Assembly: GCF_012927305.1 (NCBI RefSeq) | Contig: NZ_JABBGH010000001.1 | Location: 2,170,001 to 2,234,000 of the forward strand | Source of the DNA: Hymenobacter polaris | GTDB lineage: Bacteria > Bacteroidota > Bacteroidia > Cytophagales > Hymenobacteraceae | Length of the DNA stretch: 64,000 nt | Reading direction: 5' to 3' | Shown here: piece by piece, positions 16,464 to 24,809 of the stretch | Layout: every line of letters begins with the position of its first letter | Position numbering within the stretch: the stretch's first letter is position 1 | Translations under genes and position numbers: made by a program | The notes under the pieces: generated by a model | Databases searched by the model: none | Seen by the model: only the letters and a program-made list of their open reading frames with translations | Told to the model about the DNA's origin: nothing

Positions 16464-18929
16464 TCAGTCGTCGTCATCGTCGCGCAGGGGCGCGGCGCGC
16501 AAAAAGGCGCCCCGGCGCGGCGCCGGCATGGGCGAGCTTTCACCCTTAATGGCCTTCCACACTACCTCGTTCAGGTCGAGGTCGGGCGCGGCGTCTTCTT
16601 GGGCCAGGTTGAAGCGGGCCGAGCGCTCGGCGCTGCGGTTCCAGGCCGTGTTGCGCTGGTTGAGGTCGATTTGGGCCGGGCGGGCGCGGTAGGGCCCTAG
16701 GGCCGGCGCGGCCTGAAAGCAGCCGAACAGCGGCCGGGCCGCCGCGTCGTACTGGCTCATGGGCGGCAAACCCAAAATCAGCTCCATGGTGCGTAGGATG
16801 CCGGCCGTGGTATAGAGCGTGTGGTCCACGGTGCCGGGGCGCACGTAGGGGCTGATGACGAAGGCCGGCGAGCGGTGCGCGTCCACGTGGTCGGGGCCGT
16901 TCTGGGCGTCGTCCTCCACCACGAACACGGCCGACTCGGCCCAGAGCTTGCTGGCGGCCAGGTGCTCCACCAGCTGCCCTAGGGCCAGGTCGTTGTCGGC
17001 CACGGCGGCGCGGGGCGTGGGCTTGCCCAGGCGCTGGCCGCTGGTGTGGTCGTTGCTGAGGCGAATGGTGCTGAACTGCGGCACCTGCCCCAGGGCCAGC
17101 AGCGAGTCGAAGTCCTGGGCCCAGATGCGCACCCGCTCGGTATCGCGCACGTCCATATCGAAGCCCGGCGAGCGGGGGCAGATGTGGCCGCGCAGGGCCT
17201 TGAGGGGCGTTTTGCCGTTCTCGGCAAACTCGCCGTAGCTGCGGTAGCTCAGGCCCGCCCGCTGGCAGTAGTCCCAGATGAAGCCGTCGCGCGGGTAGGC
17301 CGCCAGGCGGGTACCTTCAAAATCGTAGGTGCCGCCGCGGCCGCCGTAGCTGGTAGGCCAGGTTTTCTCCACAAAGTCGGTGGCGTAGGCAGCAGTGCTC
17401 CAGTTGTGGCCGTCGGCGCTCACCTCGGCGTTCACGTAGAAGTTGTCGAGCAGTGCAAACTGGCGGGCCAGGGCGTGGTGGTTGGGCGTCACGCGCTCGG
17501 GAAACAGGCAGAGCGTCGAGTCACCGTTGCCCTCGGGCATGTCGCCCAGCACCTGGTCGTAAGTGCGGTTCTCCTTGATAATGTAGAAGATGTGCTTAAT
17601 GGGCGACTGCTCGCCCGCGCGGCGCGGCACCGGGTTACCAGCCGCCCCTAGGGCCTGCTTTTCCAACGCGGGCGTGAAGGGCGTGTTCTGGTACACCTGC
17701 TGGGTGTAAGCTTTTAGCTGGGTTTCGCTGGGCGGCGCGATGAACGAGAGCGTGCCCTTGAACAGCCCCCCGATGTACTGCACCGGCCCGTCGGCCTCGG
17801 TAGTGCCGGTTTGGTAGCCGCTGCTGTCCTTCCTTTTCACCGGCTGCGGCCCCCTAGGGTTGGCCAGCGACGAAAAACCTTTGCCATTGGCTACCAGTAT
17901 TTTGCCGGGCATAGTGCGCACGCAAGTAGGGTACCAGCCCGTCGGAATAAAGCCCTTGGCGGCGCTGCGACCCGGCCGGCTTACGTCGAACACAGCCAGG
18001 CAGTTGTTGTCGGCGTTGGCAATGTAGAGCGTCTTGCCATCGGAACTGAGGGCCAGGCCGTTGGGCGTCGAGCCGGTGAGGCGCGTGGGGTAGAGCGCCG
18101 TCGAAATGGTTTCGAGCACCCGCCAGCTGCGCGCGTCCACCACCGACACCGAGTTGTCGTTGGCGTTGGCCACGTACAGGTAGCGCCCGTCGCGGCTCTG
18201 TATCAGCTCGTTGGGGTGGCTTTGGGTGGCCAGCGTGGCCCGCACCTTGCCCGTGCCCGTGTCGTAGGCCAGCAGCTGGTTACCGCCCCAAATGCTAATG
18301 TAGAGCGTGCGCCCGTCGGGGGCCAGCAGGCAGGCGTAGGCCTCGTGCCCTAGGCCCAGCCGCGAGACAATCTTCTTGGTTGCCAAGTCCATAACGTACA
18401 GCGCGTTGTCTTCCTTGGTTACCACGTACAGGCGCCGCCCGGCGGCATCCACGGCCAGGCCGGCGGGGCCAATCTTGGTGGGCCAGGGCTTGCCCAGGCG
18501 CAGGGTATCGGGGTGGCCCAGCTTGGCGCCCGCGGCGGGGTAGTCGAGGATGATGTTGTCGTTGCCGCCCGCGGCGTACAGGTGCTGGCCCCTAGGGCCC
18601 CAGGCCAGCCCGTACCACGACTTGCCAATTGTTTGCTCGTCCAGCACTTGCTGGGTGGCGGGGTCGATGAGCTGGATGGTTTGGCGGCTCTGGCCGTTGT
18701 TGGTGACGGCCAGGCGCCGGCCGCCGGGCGCCAGCTGCATGTTCAGGGGCAAGTCGCCGAGGGGCAGGCTGGCCGCGCCGGCGGGCGTGAGGCTCCAGCC
18801 GTTGGGCAGCAGCACCTTAGGCGCCTGGGGGCTGTTGGTGGGCAGCTGGGTGGGGGGGGCAGCTAGTTGGGCGGCGGCCGGGGCCAGGGCGCTCAGCAGC
18901 AGCCCTAGGGCCAAAGCAACGGGTTTCAT
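16464..18929 (-). CDS. Secreted YVTN beta-propeller and phosphoesterase-family protein
   Basis: An 821-residue exported protein. After a signal peptide (MKPVALALGLLLSALAPAAA) the first half is a seven-bladed YVTN/YncE-like propeller with repeats such as GRYLYVANANDNSVSVVDAR and GKTLYIANADNNCLAVFDVS. From about residue 440 a phosphoesterase (phospholipase C/acid phosphatase-like) domain begins with the hallmark HIFYIIKENRTYDQVLGDMP, and later has LSNDHTSGQRLG and VVEDDAQNGPDHVDAHRSP. This bifunctional architecture is common in Bacteroidota; the substrate is unknown. It is a monocistronic minus-strand gene. Confidence 0.88.
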   Translation of the reverse strand: MKPVALALGLLLSALAPAAAQLAAPPTQLPTNSPQAPKVLLPNGWSLTPAGAASLPLGDLPLNMQLAPGGRRLAVTNNGQSRQTIQLIDPATQQVLDEQTIGKSWYGLAWGPRGQHLYAAGGNDNIILDYPAAGAKLGHPDTLRLGKPWPTKIGPAGLAVDAAGRRLYVVTKEDNALYVMDLATKKIVSRLGLGHEAYACLLAPDGRTLYISIWGGNQLLAYDTGTGKVRATLATQSHPNELIQSRDGRYLYVANANDNSVSVVDARSWRVLETISTALYPTRLTGSTPNGLALSSDGKTLYIANADNNCLAVFDVSRPGRSAAKGFIPTGWYPTCVRTMPGKILVANGKGFSSLANPRGPQPVKRKDSSGYQTGTTEADGPVQYIGGLFKGTLSFIAPPSETQLKAYTQQVYQNTPFTPALEKQALGAAGNPVPRRAGEQSPIKHIFYIIKENRTYDQVLGDMPEGNGDSTLCLFPERVTPNHHALARQFALLDNFYVNAEVSADGHNWSTAAYATDFVEKTWPTSYGGRGGTYDFEGTRLAAYPRDGFIWDYCQRAGLSYRSYGEFAENGKTPLKALRGHICPRSPGFDMDVRDTERVRIWAQDFDSLLALGQVPQFSTIRLSNDHTSGQRLGKPTPRAAVADNDLALGQLVEHLAASKLWAESAVFVVEDDAQNGPDHVDAHRSPAFVISPYVRPGTVDHTLYTTAGILRTMELILGLPPMSQYDAAARPLFGCFQAAPALGPYRARPAQIDLNQRNTAWNRSAERSARFNLAQEDAAPDLDLNEVVWKAIKGESSPMPAPRRGAFLRAAPLRDDDDD

Positions 18930-19047
18930 ACCTGCAAAGTACGCCGCCGACCCAGGCCCTTGAAGTAACCAGGATGTTATGTTTTTAAGGGGAAAATGCC
19001 ATACCGTCGGGCTTTATCCCTAGTTTTGTCTTTCCGTATTCGTTCCG

Positions 19048-19470
19048 ATGGCCCTTAGTACGCCGTTTATCTTCTTTGAAAATACCGCTGGCCAAGTGCT
19101 TTCGCACCCCAACGGCTACGCCATTTTGCGCTACCTGCCCAATCAGCGCCAGCCGGGCGAGCTGGCCCGCCTGCTCACGGCGCTGGGCCAGCTGCTGCTG
19201 CGGGGCGGCTGGCACCGCTTTTTGGCCGACAACCGCCAGATGCCGCCGCTGAATGAAGAAGAAAAGGCGTGGTTTGCCAGCCAGTGGCTGGGCCACAAGG
19301 TGCCGCGCCCGGCGCCGCTCTACGGCGCCGTGGTACTGCCCACCGAGGTAATGGCGCGCCTTTCCATCAGCCAGATGCTGAGCGCGGCCGACACTACCAC
19401 CATGGTTTACCGCTCGTTTACCGAGCAAAGCCAGGCCGAAACGTACCTGGCCGGCCTGCCCTGGCGCTAG
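19048..19470 (+). CDS. Conserved-looking protein of unknown function
   Basis: A 140-residue cytoplasmic protein with MALSTPFIFFENTAGQVLSH at the start and LRGGWHRFLADNRQMPPLNE in the middle. The alternating hydrophobic pattern and the DNRxMPPLxxEE motif recall SpoIIAA-like/STAS-type small proteins, but this is only a resemblance. It is convergent with the BLUF gene and the two share the palindrome CTAG (19467-19470), which supplies the TAG stop of both genes. The product may be part of the light-sensing context, but nothing in the sequence proves it. Confidence 0.65.
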   Translation: MALSTPFIFFENTAGQVLSHPNGYAILRYLPNQRQPGELARLLTALGQLLLRGGWHRFLADNRQMPPLNEEEKAWFASQWLGHKVPRPAPLYGAVVLPTEVMARLSISQMLSAADTTTMVYRSFTEQSQAETYLAGLPWR

Positions 19471-19889
19471 GCCAGCGGCTCGCTCACCAGCTCCTTCATC
19501 ATGCTCAGCAGCAGGCCGTCGGCCCGGCCCAGCTCGGGGGCGGTGCTGGCAAAGTGGCGGGCGGGCAAGTAACCCAGCAGCCCGGCAAACTGCGCTTCCG
19601 ACACGGGCTGAAACGCCATCGACCACTCGCTGAAGCTGCGCTCGGCAATGGCTTTGTCGGCGTACTTCACCAGCTGGGTGTGGCGCGGGTCGCGCAGCAG
19701 GCGCTCGTAGAGCGCGGCCAGCACTTCTTCTTCGCCCTCAATCACTTGCATAAACTGCCCGTTGCTATACACCAGTGCCCCGCTGATGCCGTGCAGCTGG
19801 TTGTGGCTGCGGGCTTGCAGCAAGAGCGTCAGGAGGTCGTCGTCGGACAAAGGCTGCGTGGCGCGGCTGCCGTAGATGATGTGGTGCAT
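19467..19889 (-). CDS. BLUF-domain blue-light photoreceptor
   Basis: A 140-residue protein made almost wholly of one BLUF (flavin blue-light sensing) domain. The flavin-contact residues are present: Tyr6 (IIYGSRA), Asn30 (ARSHNQLHGISG) and Gln48 (GQFMQVIEG), with the Trp89/Met91 pair in SEWSMAF. The family motif DPRHTQLVKYADKAIAERSF is also present. No output domain is attached, so signalling must pass through a partner protein. It stands upstream of, and diverges from, the histidine kinase/response regulator pair at 20232-23408, which could be that partner, but this is inference. Confidence 0.92.
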   Translation of the reverse strand: MHHIIYGSRATQPLSDDDLLTLLLQARSHNQLHGISGALVYSNGQFMQVIEGEEEVLAALYERLLRDPRHTQLVKYADKAIAERSFSEWSMAFQPVSEAQFAGLLGYLPARHFASTAPELGRADGLLLSMMKELVSEPLA

Positions 19890-20231
19890 TACAGTACAAA
19901 ATAACGACTTATCAGCTTAGGCCAGGCTGGGCCCGACGCCCAGCAGCCGGCGGGCCCGGCGTTGACCAGCCGATTAAGAAAAAAATTCTTGATTAAATTA
20001 CTATCAGCTAACGAGTTATGACACCACGCAAGGTATGCGGCAAGCGCAGGCAAAATGTAAGCAACGGCTTAAAAACCACTTGTGGGCTGGCCCTGCTTAG
20101 GGCAGCTTCTCCGGGGCCGGCGGGCTGCTTGTTGGCCAGCCCTAAGGGCCGGGCGGCGGCCCCTAGGGCTAGGTACCACTGCGGGTTTTGGGTGGCGCGG
20201 TAGGTGGTTTGCAGCGTAGCTTGCCGGGGCC
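19890..20231. other. Divergent intergenic region between BLUF and histidine kinase genes
   Basis: These 342 bases hold promoters for both neighbours. On the minus strand a TTATTTTG sequence (about 19896-19904) near the BLUF start resembles a -7 element. An AT-rich block (about 19975-20000, GATTAAGAAAAAAATTCTTG) is the other notable feature. No RNA or protein gene is supported; the short plus-strand frame at 20018 has no convincing features. Confidence 0.4.
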
Positions 20232-21626
20232 ATGCCTCAGCTCCTGCCCCCCAACCCGGCTGCCCTCGGCAGCATCACCGCTTTCCAAAACCTGCCGTCC
20301 GCCGTGCTTGGCTGGCTTAGCGAAACCGGCCAGCTGCAGCGCTACGCGGCGGGCGAAACCGTTGTGCGCGCGGGCGAGGCCGCCGACCGCTTGCTGGCCG
20401 TGGTGGCCGGCAGCGTGCACTATTTCCGGCCCGAAGGCGGCGAGGTGGTCTTTCGCACGGCGGCGGGCAGCGTGAGCGGGGTGCTGCCCTACTCGCGCCT
20501 GCAGGTGTTTAAGGGCCGGGGCGTGGCTGAGGGCGACACGGTGCTCTTCACCCTGCCCCGCAGCCAGTTTGCGGCCCTCGAGCAACTGAGCCCCGAGCTG
20601 GTGCAGCGCCTGGTGAGCCTCATGAACGACCGGGCCCGCGACGAGGTGCGCGGCCAGGAGCGCGACGACAAGCTGCGGGCGCTGGGCAAGCTCTCGGCGG
20701 GCCTCTCGCACGAGCTGAACAACCCAGCCGCCGCCATTGGCCGGGCCGCCGCTGGGCTGGCCGAGGCATTGGCCGCCAAGCCGCTGCTGCTGCAAAACCT
20801 GCTGGCTACCTGCCCGCCCGCCGAAGCCGTGGCGGCGCTTACGGCCCTGGCCGCCTGGCCCGCCGAGCCGGCGCCCGCCCTCCCAGCCCTGGCGCGCGCC
20901 GACCTGGAGGAGGAGCTGGCCGACTGGCTCGAAACCCAGGGCTGCCCCGATGGCTACGCCCTAGCCCCTACCCTGCGCGAAGCCGGCCTAGGGCCCGCCG
21001 CCCTGGGTTCGGTGGCCGCCCAGCTGCCGGCCCCGGCCCGGCCGCCGGCCCTGGCTTGGCTGGCCGGGCAGCTGGCCGCCCTGCGCCTGGCCCACGACAT
21101 CCACGAGGCCAGCCAGCGCATCAGCCAGCTAGTGAGCAACGTAAAAACCTACACCCACATGGACCGGGCCGGGGGCCGCGAGCTGCTGGCCGTGACGGCC
21201 GGCCTCGATAGCACCCTTAACATGTTTGCCTACCCCCTGCGCCAGCAGCAGGTGCGCCTCAGCCGCGCGTATGCCCCCGGCCTGCCCCAGGTGCTGGGCC
21301 AGGCCGGCAGCCTCAACCAGGTGTGGACTAACTTGATTGACAACGCCCTGGATGCGCTGCCGGCCCAGGGCGGCCAGCTAACGGTGCGCGCCGACCAGTT
21401 GGGCGGCCAGGTGCGGGTGCAGGTGGAGGACAACGGCAGCGGCATCGCGCCCGAGGTGCTACCGCATATTTTTGAGCCCTTCTACACCACCAAGCCGCCC
21501 GGCGAGGGCACCGGCCAGGGCCTCGAAATTGCGTACCGCATCGTGCAGGAGCACGGCGGGCGGCTGGAAGTGGCCTCGGCACCCGGCTGCACGGTGTTTA
21601 CCGTATGGCTACCGGCCCAGCCCTAG
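20232..21626 (+). CDS. Sensor histidine kinase with N-terminal cyclic-nucleotide-binding-like domain
   Basis: A 464-residue soluble kinase with no membrane segment. Residues about 15-135 resemble a cNMP-binding/Crp-type sensory fold (LSETGQLQRYAAGETVVRAG, DRLLAVVAGSVHYF). The phospho-acceptor His160 is in LGKLSAGLSHELNNPAAAIG. After an unusually long helical insert, the catalytic part has an N box (QVWTNLIDNALDAL), a G1 box (VEDNGSGIAPEV) and FEPFYTTKPPGEGTGQGLEI. It is followed after 126 bases by the response regulator-reductase fusion, its probable partner. Confidence 0.92.
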   Translation: MPQLLPPNPAALGSITAFQNLPSAVLGWLSETGQLQRYAAGETVVRAGEAADRLLAVVAGSVHYFRPEGGEVVFRTAAGSVSGVLPYSRLQVFKGRGVAEGDTVLFTLPRSQFAALEQLSPELVQRLVSLMNDRARDEVRGQERDDKLRALGKLSAGLSHELNNPAAAIGRAAAGLAEALAAKPLLLQNLLATCPPAEAVAALTALAAWPAEPAPALPALARADLEEELADWLETQGCPDGYALAPTLREAGLGPAALGSVAAQLPAPARPPALAWLAGQLAALRLAHDIHEASQRISQLVSNVKTYTHMDRAGGRELLAVTAGLDSTLNMFAYPLRQQQVRLSRAYAPGLPQVLGQAGSLNQVWTNLIDNALDALPAQGGQLTVRADQLGGQVRVQVEDNGSGIAPEVLPHIFEPFYTTKPPGEGTGQGLEIAYRIVQEHGGRLEVASAPGCTVFTVWLPAQP

Positions 21627-21667
21627 GGGCGCTTGAGCGACTCGGGTAGCTATGAGGCAAAAAGGCA

Positions 21668-21693
21668 GTCATTCCGCGCCGGCGAGGAATGAC
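21668..21693. repeat. Minimal inverted repeat, GTCATTCC type
   Basis: GTCATTCC (21668-21675) pairs with GGAATGAC (21686-21693) around a 10-base loop, in the gap between the kinase and the response regulator gene. It looks like a reduced form of the element at 14588-14685. Confidence 0.65.
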
Positions 21694-21752
21694 GTTCAGC
21701 TAATGCAGCGGGTCGCCAAACTTAGCACCTACCCTTTATTAAGTAAACGTTT

Positions 21753-23408
21753 ATGAAAAAGCCCATTATCCTAGCCGTAGATGACGACCCACAGGTGCTG
21801 GCCGCCATCACTCGCGACTTGCGCCAGGAGTTTCGCCCTAACTACCGCATTCTGAGTGTCGGCTCGGGGCCCGAGGCGCTAACCACGCTGGCCGAGCTGC
21901 GCACCCGCGCCGAGCCGCTGGCCCTGGTGCTCTGCGACCAGCGCATGCCCGAGGTGGAAGGCGTGGCCGTGTTGACCCGCGCCCGCGAGCTGTTTCCCGA
22001 CGCCAAGCGCGTACTGCTCACCGCCTACGCCGACACCACGGCCGCCATCCAGGCCATTAATTCGGCGCAGCTCGACTACTACCTGCTCAAGCCCTGGGAC
22101 CCGCCCGAGGAGCTGCTCTATCCTACCCTGCGCGATTTGCTGGCCGCCTGGCAGGCCGCCTACCGCCCGGCTTTCGCGGGGCTGCGCCTCATTGGGTTTC
22201 AGTGGTCGCCGCTCTCGCACGAGCTGAAGGATTTTTTGAGCGGCTACCTGGTGGGCTACCAATGGCTTGATTTTGAGAAGGATGCCGAGGCTACGGCCTT
22301 ACTGGCCAGCACCGGCCTAGGGCCCGACGACCTGCCAGTTGTTCTTTACCCCGACGGGCACGTGGCGGCCCGGCCCAGCAAGCTCGACCTGGCCCAGCAC
22401 CTGGGGCTGCCTACCGATGCCAAGCAGGCGCTGTACGACGTGGTGATAATCGGGGCGGGGCCAGCGGGACTGGCGGCGGCCGTGTACGGCGCCTCCGAGG
22501 GGCTTACCACCCTGCTCATCGAGCGGCAAACGCCCGGCGGGCAGGCGGGCTCGTCGTCGCGCATTGAGAACTACCTAGGCTTCCCCACCGGCCTGAGCGG
22601 GACCGAGCTGGCCCACCGCGCCTGGGCCCAGGCCACCCGCCTGGGGGCCGAGTTTATGGGCCCGCGCGAAGTAGTGGACCTGTGCGTGCAGGATGGCTAC
22701 AAGGTACTAACCCTAAGCGATAACCAGGAGATAAAAGCCAAGGCCGTGGTGCTGACTACGGGCGTGAGCTACCGCACGCTGGACGTGCCGGGTTTGGCGC
22801 GCCTTAGCGGGGCCGGCGTGTATTACGGCGCCGCGCGCACCGAGGCCCGCGGCTGCGCCGACCAGCCGGTGTACATCGTGGGCGGGGGCAACTCGGCGGG
22901 GCAGGCGGCCATGTACCTGGCCACCTACGCCGCGCGGGTGTTTATCGTCATCCGGGGGGCTAGCCTGGCGGCCAGCATGTCGGCCTACCTCATCGAGCAA
23001 ATCGGCCAAACGCCCAACATCGAGATTTTGCCTCATACGCAGCTGCGCGAGGCCCGCGGCGAGCACACCCTGGAGGCGGTGGTGCTGCAGCGCGACGGCG
23101 AGGAGCCCCAGGAGCACCCGGCGCGGGCGCTGTTCATCTTCATCGGCGCCAAGCCCAGCACCGAGTGGATTTGCCACCTCGCCCTCTGCGATGCCAAGGG
23201 CTACCTGCTCACGGGCCGCGACCTAGTGACCGACCCGCGCTACGGCGCGTCGTGGAAGAAAGCCCGCGAGCCCTACCTGCTCGAAACCTGCGTGCCGGGC
23301 TTGTTTGCGGCCGGCGACGGGCGGGCGGGGGCTATGGCCCGCGTAGCCTCGGCCGTGGGCGAGGGCAGCATGGCCATCAAATTCGTGCACCAGTACCTGG
23401 ACGAATAG
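21753..23408 (+). CDS. Response regulator fused to thioredoxin-reductase-like flavoprotein
   Basis: A 551-residue protein in three parts. Residues 1-125 form a receiver domain with the acidic pocket at residues 10-12, phospho-acceptor Asp62 (LCDQRMPEVEG), Thr90 and Lys113. Residues about 143-225 look like a thioredoxin/glutaredoxin fold in which the active-site cysteines are missing (SPLSH). Residues about 228-550 form a thioredoxin-reductase-like flavoprotein with GAGPAG (234-239), PGGQAG and the NAD(P) motif GGGNSA (377-382). The redox-active CxxC of thioredoxin reductase is replaced by GAAR near 359-362. The neighbouring kinase is the likely phosphodonor. It is probably a redox-sensing regulator rather than a disulfide reductase. 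Confidence 0.92.
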   Translation: MKKPIILAVDDDPQVLAAITRDLRQEFRPNYRILSVGSGPEALTTLAELRTRAEPLALVLCDQRMPEVEGVAVLTRARELFPDAKRVLLTAYADTTAAIQAINSAQLDYYLLKPWDPPEELLYPTLRDLLAAWQAAYRPAFAGLRLIGFQWSPLSHELKDFLSGYLVGYQWLDFEKDAEATALLASTGLGPDDLPVVLYPDGHVAARPSKLDLAQHLGLPTDAKQALYDVVIIGAGPAGLAAAVYGASEGLTTLLIERQTPGGQAGSSSRIENYLGFPTGLSGTELAHRAWAQATRLGAEFMGPREVVDLCVQDGYKVLTLSDNQEIKAKAVVLTTGVSYRTLDVPGLARLSGAGVYYGAARTEARGCADQPVYIVGGGNSAGQAAMYLATYAARVFIVIRGASLAASMSAYLIEQIGQTPNIEILPHTQLREARGEHTLEAVVLQRDGEEPQEHPARALFIFIGAKPSTEWICHLALCDAKGYLLTGRDLVTDPRYGASWKKAREPYLLETCVPGLFAAGDGRAGAMARVASAVGEGSMAIKFVHQYLDE

Positions 23409-23605
23409 CGCCCGGCTGCCAGGAAGCAACCCACTAGCTTGACTACAAATCGCTTATGCCTATACCGTCGGGCTTATATAATCATTACAATAAAAAATTG
23501 CAACTCAGCCGGCTAACTCGTGCGTATCCTCTCTCGAAACTCCTAAATTTGCCGCTCTTGGCGAGGTAGCAGGAGTTACTTCACCTTTGCCATACGCCAC
23601 CCTAC

Positions 23606-23863
23606 ATGACGGCAGATACCTTCCAGCAGCTCTCGCAGACCGAGCAACTATGGGTTGCGTTCAAAGCCAGCACCTTTCTGGCTCGCCGCTGGCAGTCGGG
23701 GGGCAGCGTCAATCTGTATCACCTGCTTGCCAAGGGCCACGAGCTGTTTATTGAGGTAGCCTGCGCCGATGCGCCGGGCTGCCCCATTCGCTGGGTGCGC
23801 ACGCACACCACCAGCCAACCCCTACTGGACTACGCCGACGACGTGCTACTACCCGAGTTGTAG
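23606..23863 (+). CDS. Small protein of unknown function
   Basis: An 85-residue soluble protein (MTADTFQQLSQTEQLWVAFK...), not recognised. It has two cysteines in ACADAPGC and no signal peptide or membrane helix. It lies 197 bases downstream of the response regulator fusion and is followed by an inverted repeat and a terminator, so it may be transcribed alone or end the regulatory cluster. Confidence 0.6.
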   Translation: MTADTFQQLSQTEQLWVAFKASTFLARRWQSGGSVNLYHLLAKGHELFIEVACADAPGCPIRWVRTHTTSQPLLDYADDVLLPEL

Positions 23864-23993
23864 CGCAGCAAGGGCCTAGGCCGTGCGGCAGCCCCAGGGC
23901 CTACAGCTAAGCCACAAGGCACGACTACCTAGTGCATCGAAAGTTGCAGCAGAACGCTTTGCTGGGCTGGCAATTGCGCAACTGCCTTCTAAG

Positions 23994-24134
23994 AGCAGCT
24001 TTGGGGTCAGTGTATAGTAGGGGCGGGGCTTGCCCCCGCCCGGCGGCCGCGCCGCATTAACGATTATCGTTCAACAGCGGGCGAGGGCAAGCCCCGCCCC
24101 TACTATACTACTTTACACTGACTTCAAAGCTGCT
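23994..24134. repeat. Large inverted repeat with GGGGCGGGGC arms
   Basis: Left arm about 23994-24041 and right arm about 24079-24134. The outer parts AGCAGCTTTG...GTCAGTGTA and TACACTGAC...CAAAGCTGCT are complementary with small bulges, and the inner part GTAGGGGCGGGGCTTGCCC matches GGGCAAGCCCCGCCCCTAC exactly. The loop is about 37 bases. It has no coding potential and its sequence is not shared with the other families here. Confidence 0.9.
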
Positions 24135-24217
24135 GTATAACCCTGATAACTCTGAACATAGTGCAGTTTTGCAGAGGCTTAGCTGCTACGTAAAACGACT
24201 GCTTGCACTGTCCCATT

Positions 24218-24249
24218 AAAAAGCCCTCTCCTGCTGGAAAGGGCTTTTT
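24218..24249. terminator. Bidirectional intrinsic terminator
   Basis: AAAAAGCCCT (24218-24227) and AGGGCTTTTT (24240-24249) form a 10-base-pair stem with an A-run on one side and a T-run on the other. It serves the plus-strand gene ending at 23863 and the minus-strand exosortase operon ending at 24279. Confidence 0.85.
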
Positions 24250-24278
24250 GCTTTAGTCAGTACTAGAGTCCAGCAGCT

Positions 24279-24809
24279 TCACACCGGCTCGCTTGGCCTA
24301 GATGGGGGGCGGCCAAACGAAGCCAGGGCGTAGCCGGCCAGCAGCGCCAGCGGCGAGGAAGCGAAGTCGAGCAGCAAGTGCCCCTGCGTAGCCAGGGCGG
24401 GCCAGGCGGCCAGGCGGCCGGCGGCCACCAGGCCCGTGCCCGCCAGCAGCGCCGCCGCAAAGCCGGCTGCCACCCGCCGGGTACCGCGCCCGCGCAGCAG
24501 CAGGTGCAGCGCCCCAATACTGGCCCCCGCATATAGCAGGTGGTACGCCACCGAGCTAAGCAGGCTATGCTGGCTAAGGCCGCCCGTGCTGCCTAGGGCC
24601 GCCGGCTGCCCCAAGGCCTGCCCCACGCGCGCCAACGTCGCAAATACCAACTCCTGAAACTGCCCCAACAGCACCAGCACTGCCCCGAAAAAAGCCAGGC
24701 CCAGCCAGCGCGGCCAGGAGCTTAGCGGCCCTAGGGGCTTAGGTGGCTGGCGTGGGGGCGGCGGGCTGCTGCTGGGCCCACCAGCCCCAGAGGCCCAGAA
24801 TAACGGCAT
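24279..24809 (-). CDS. Probable exosortase X-associated membrane protein
   Basis: A protein of about 176 residues with a proline-rich N-terminus (SSSPPPPRQPPKPLGPLSS) and about four hydrophobic helices, including LAFFGAVLVLLGQFQELVFA and a C-terminal pair. It ends three bases after the bidirectional terminator's neighbourhood and overlaps the xrtX gene by 71 bases in another frame if ATG 24809 is used; the true start is uncertain because no closer ATG or GTG was seen. Small membrane proteins of this kind sit beside XrtX-type exosortases in Hymenobacter. The function is unknown; assistance to the sorting enzyme is inferred from position. Confidence 0.6.
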   Translation of the reverse strand: MPLFWASGAGGPSSSPPPPRQPPKPLGPLSSWPRWLGLAFFGAVLVLLGQFQELVFATLARVGQALGQPAALGSTGGLSQHSLLSSVAYHLLYAGASIGALHLLLRGRGTRRVAAGFAAALLAGTGLVAAGRLAAWPALATQGHLLLDFASSPLALLAGYALASFGRPPSRPSEPV

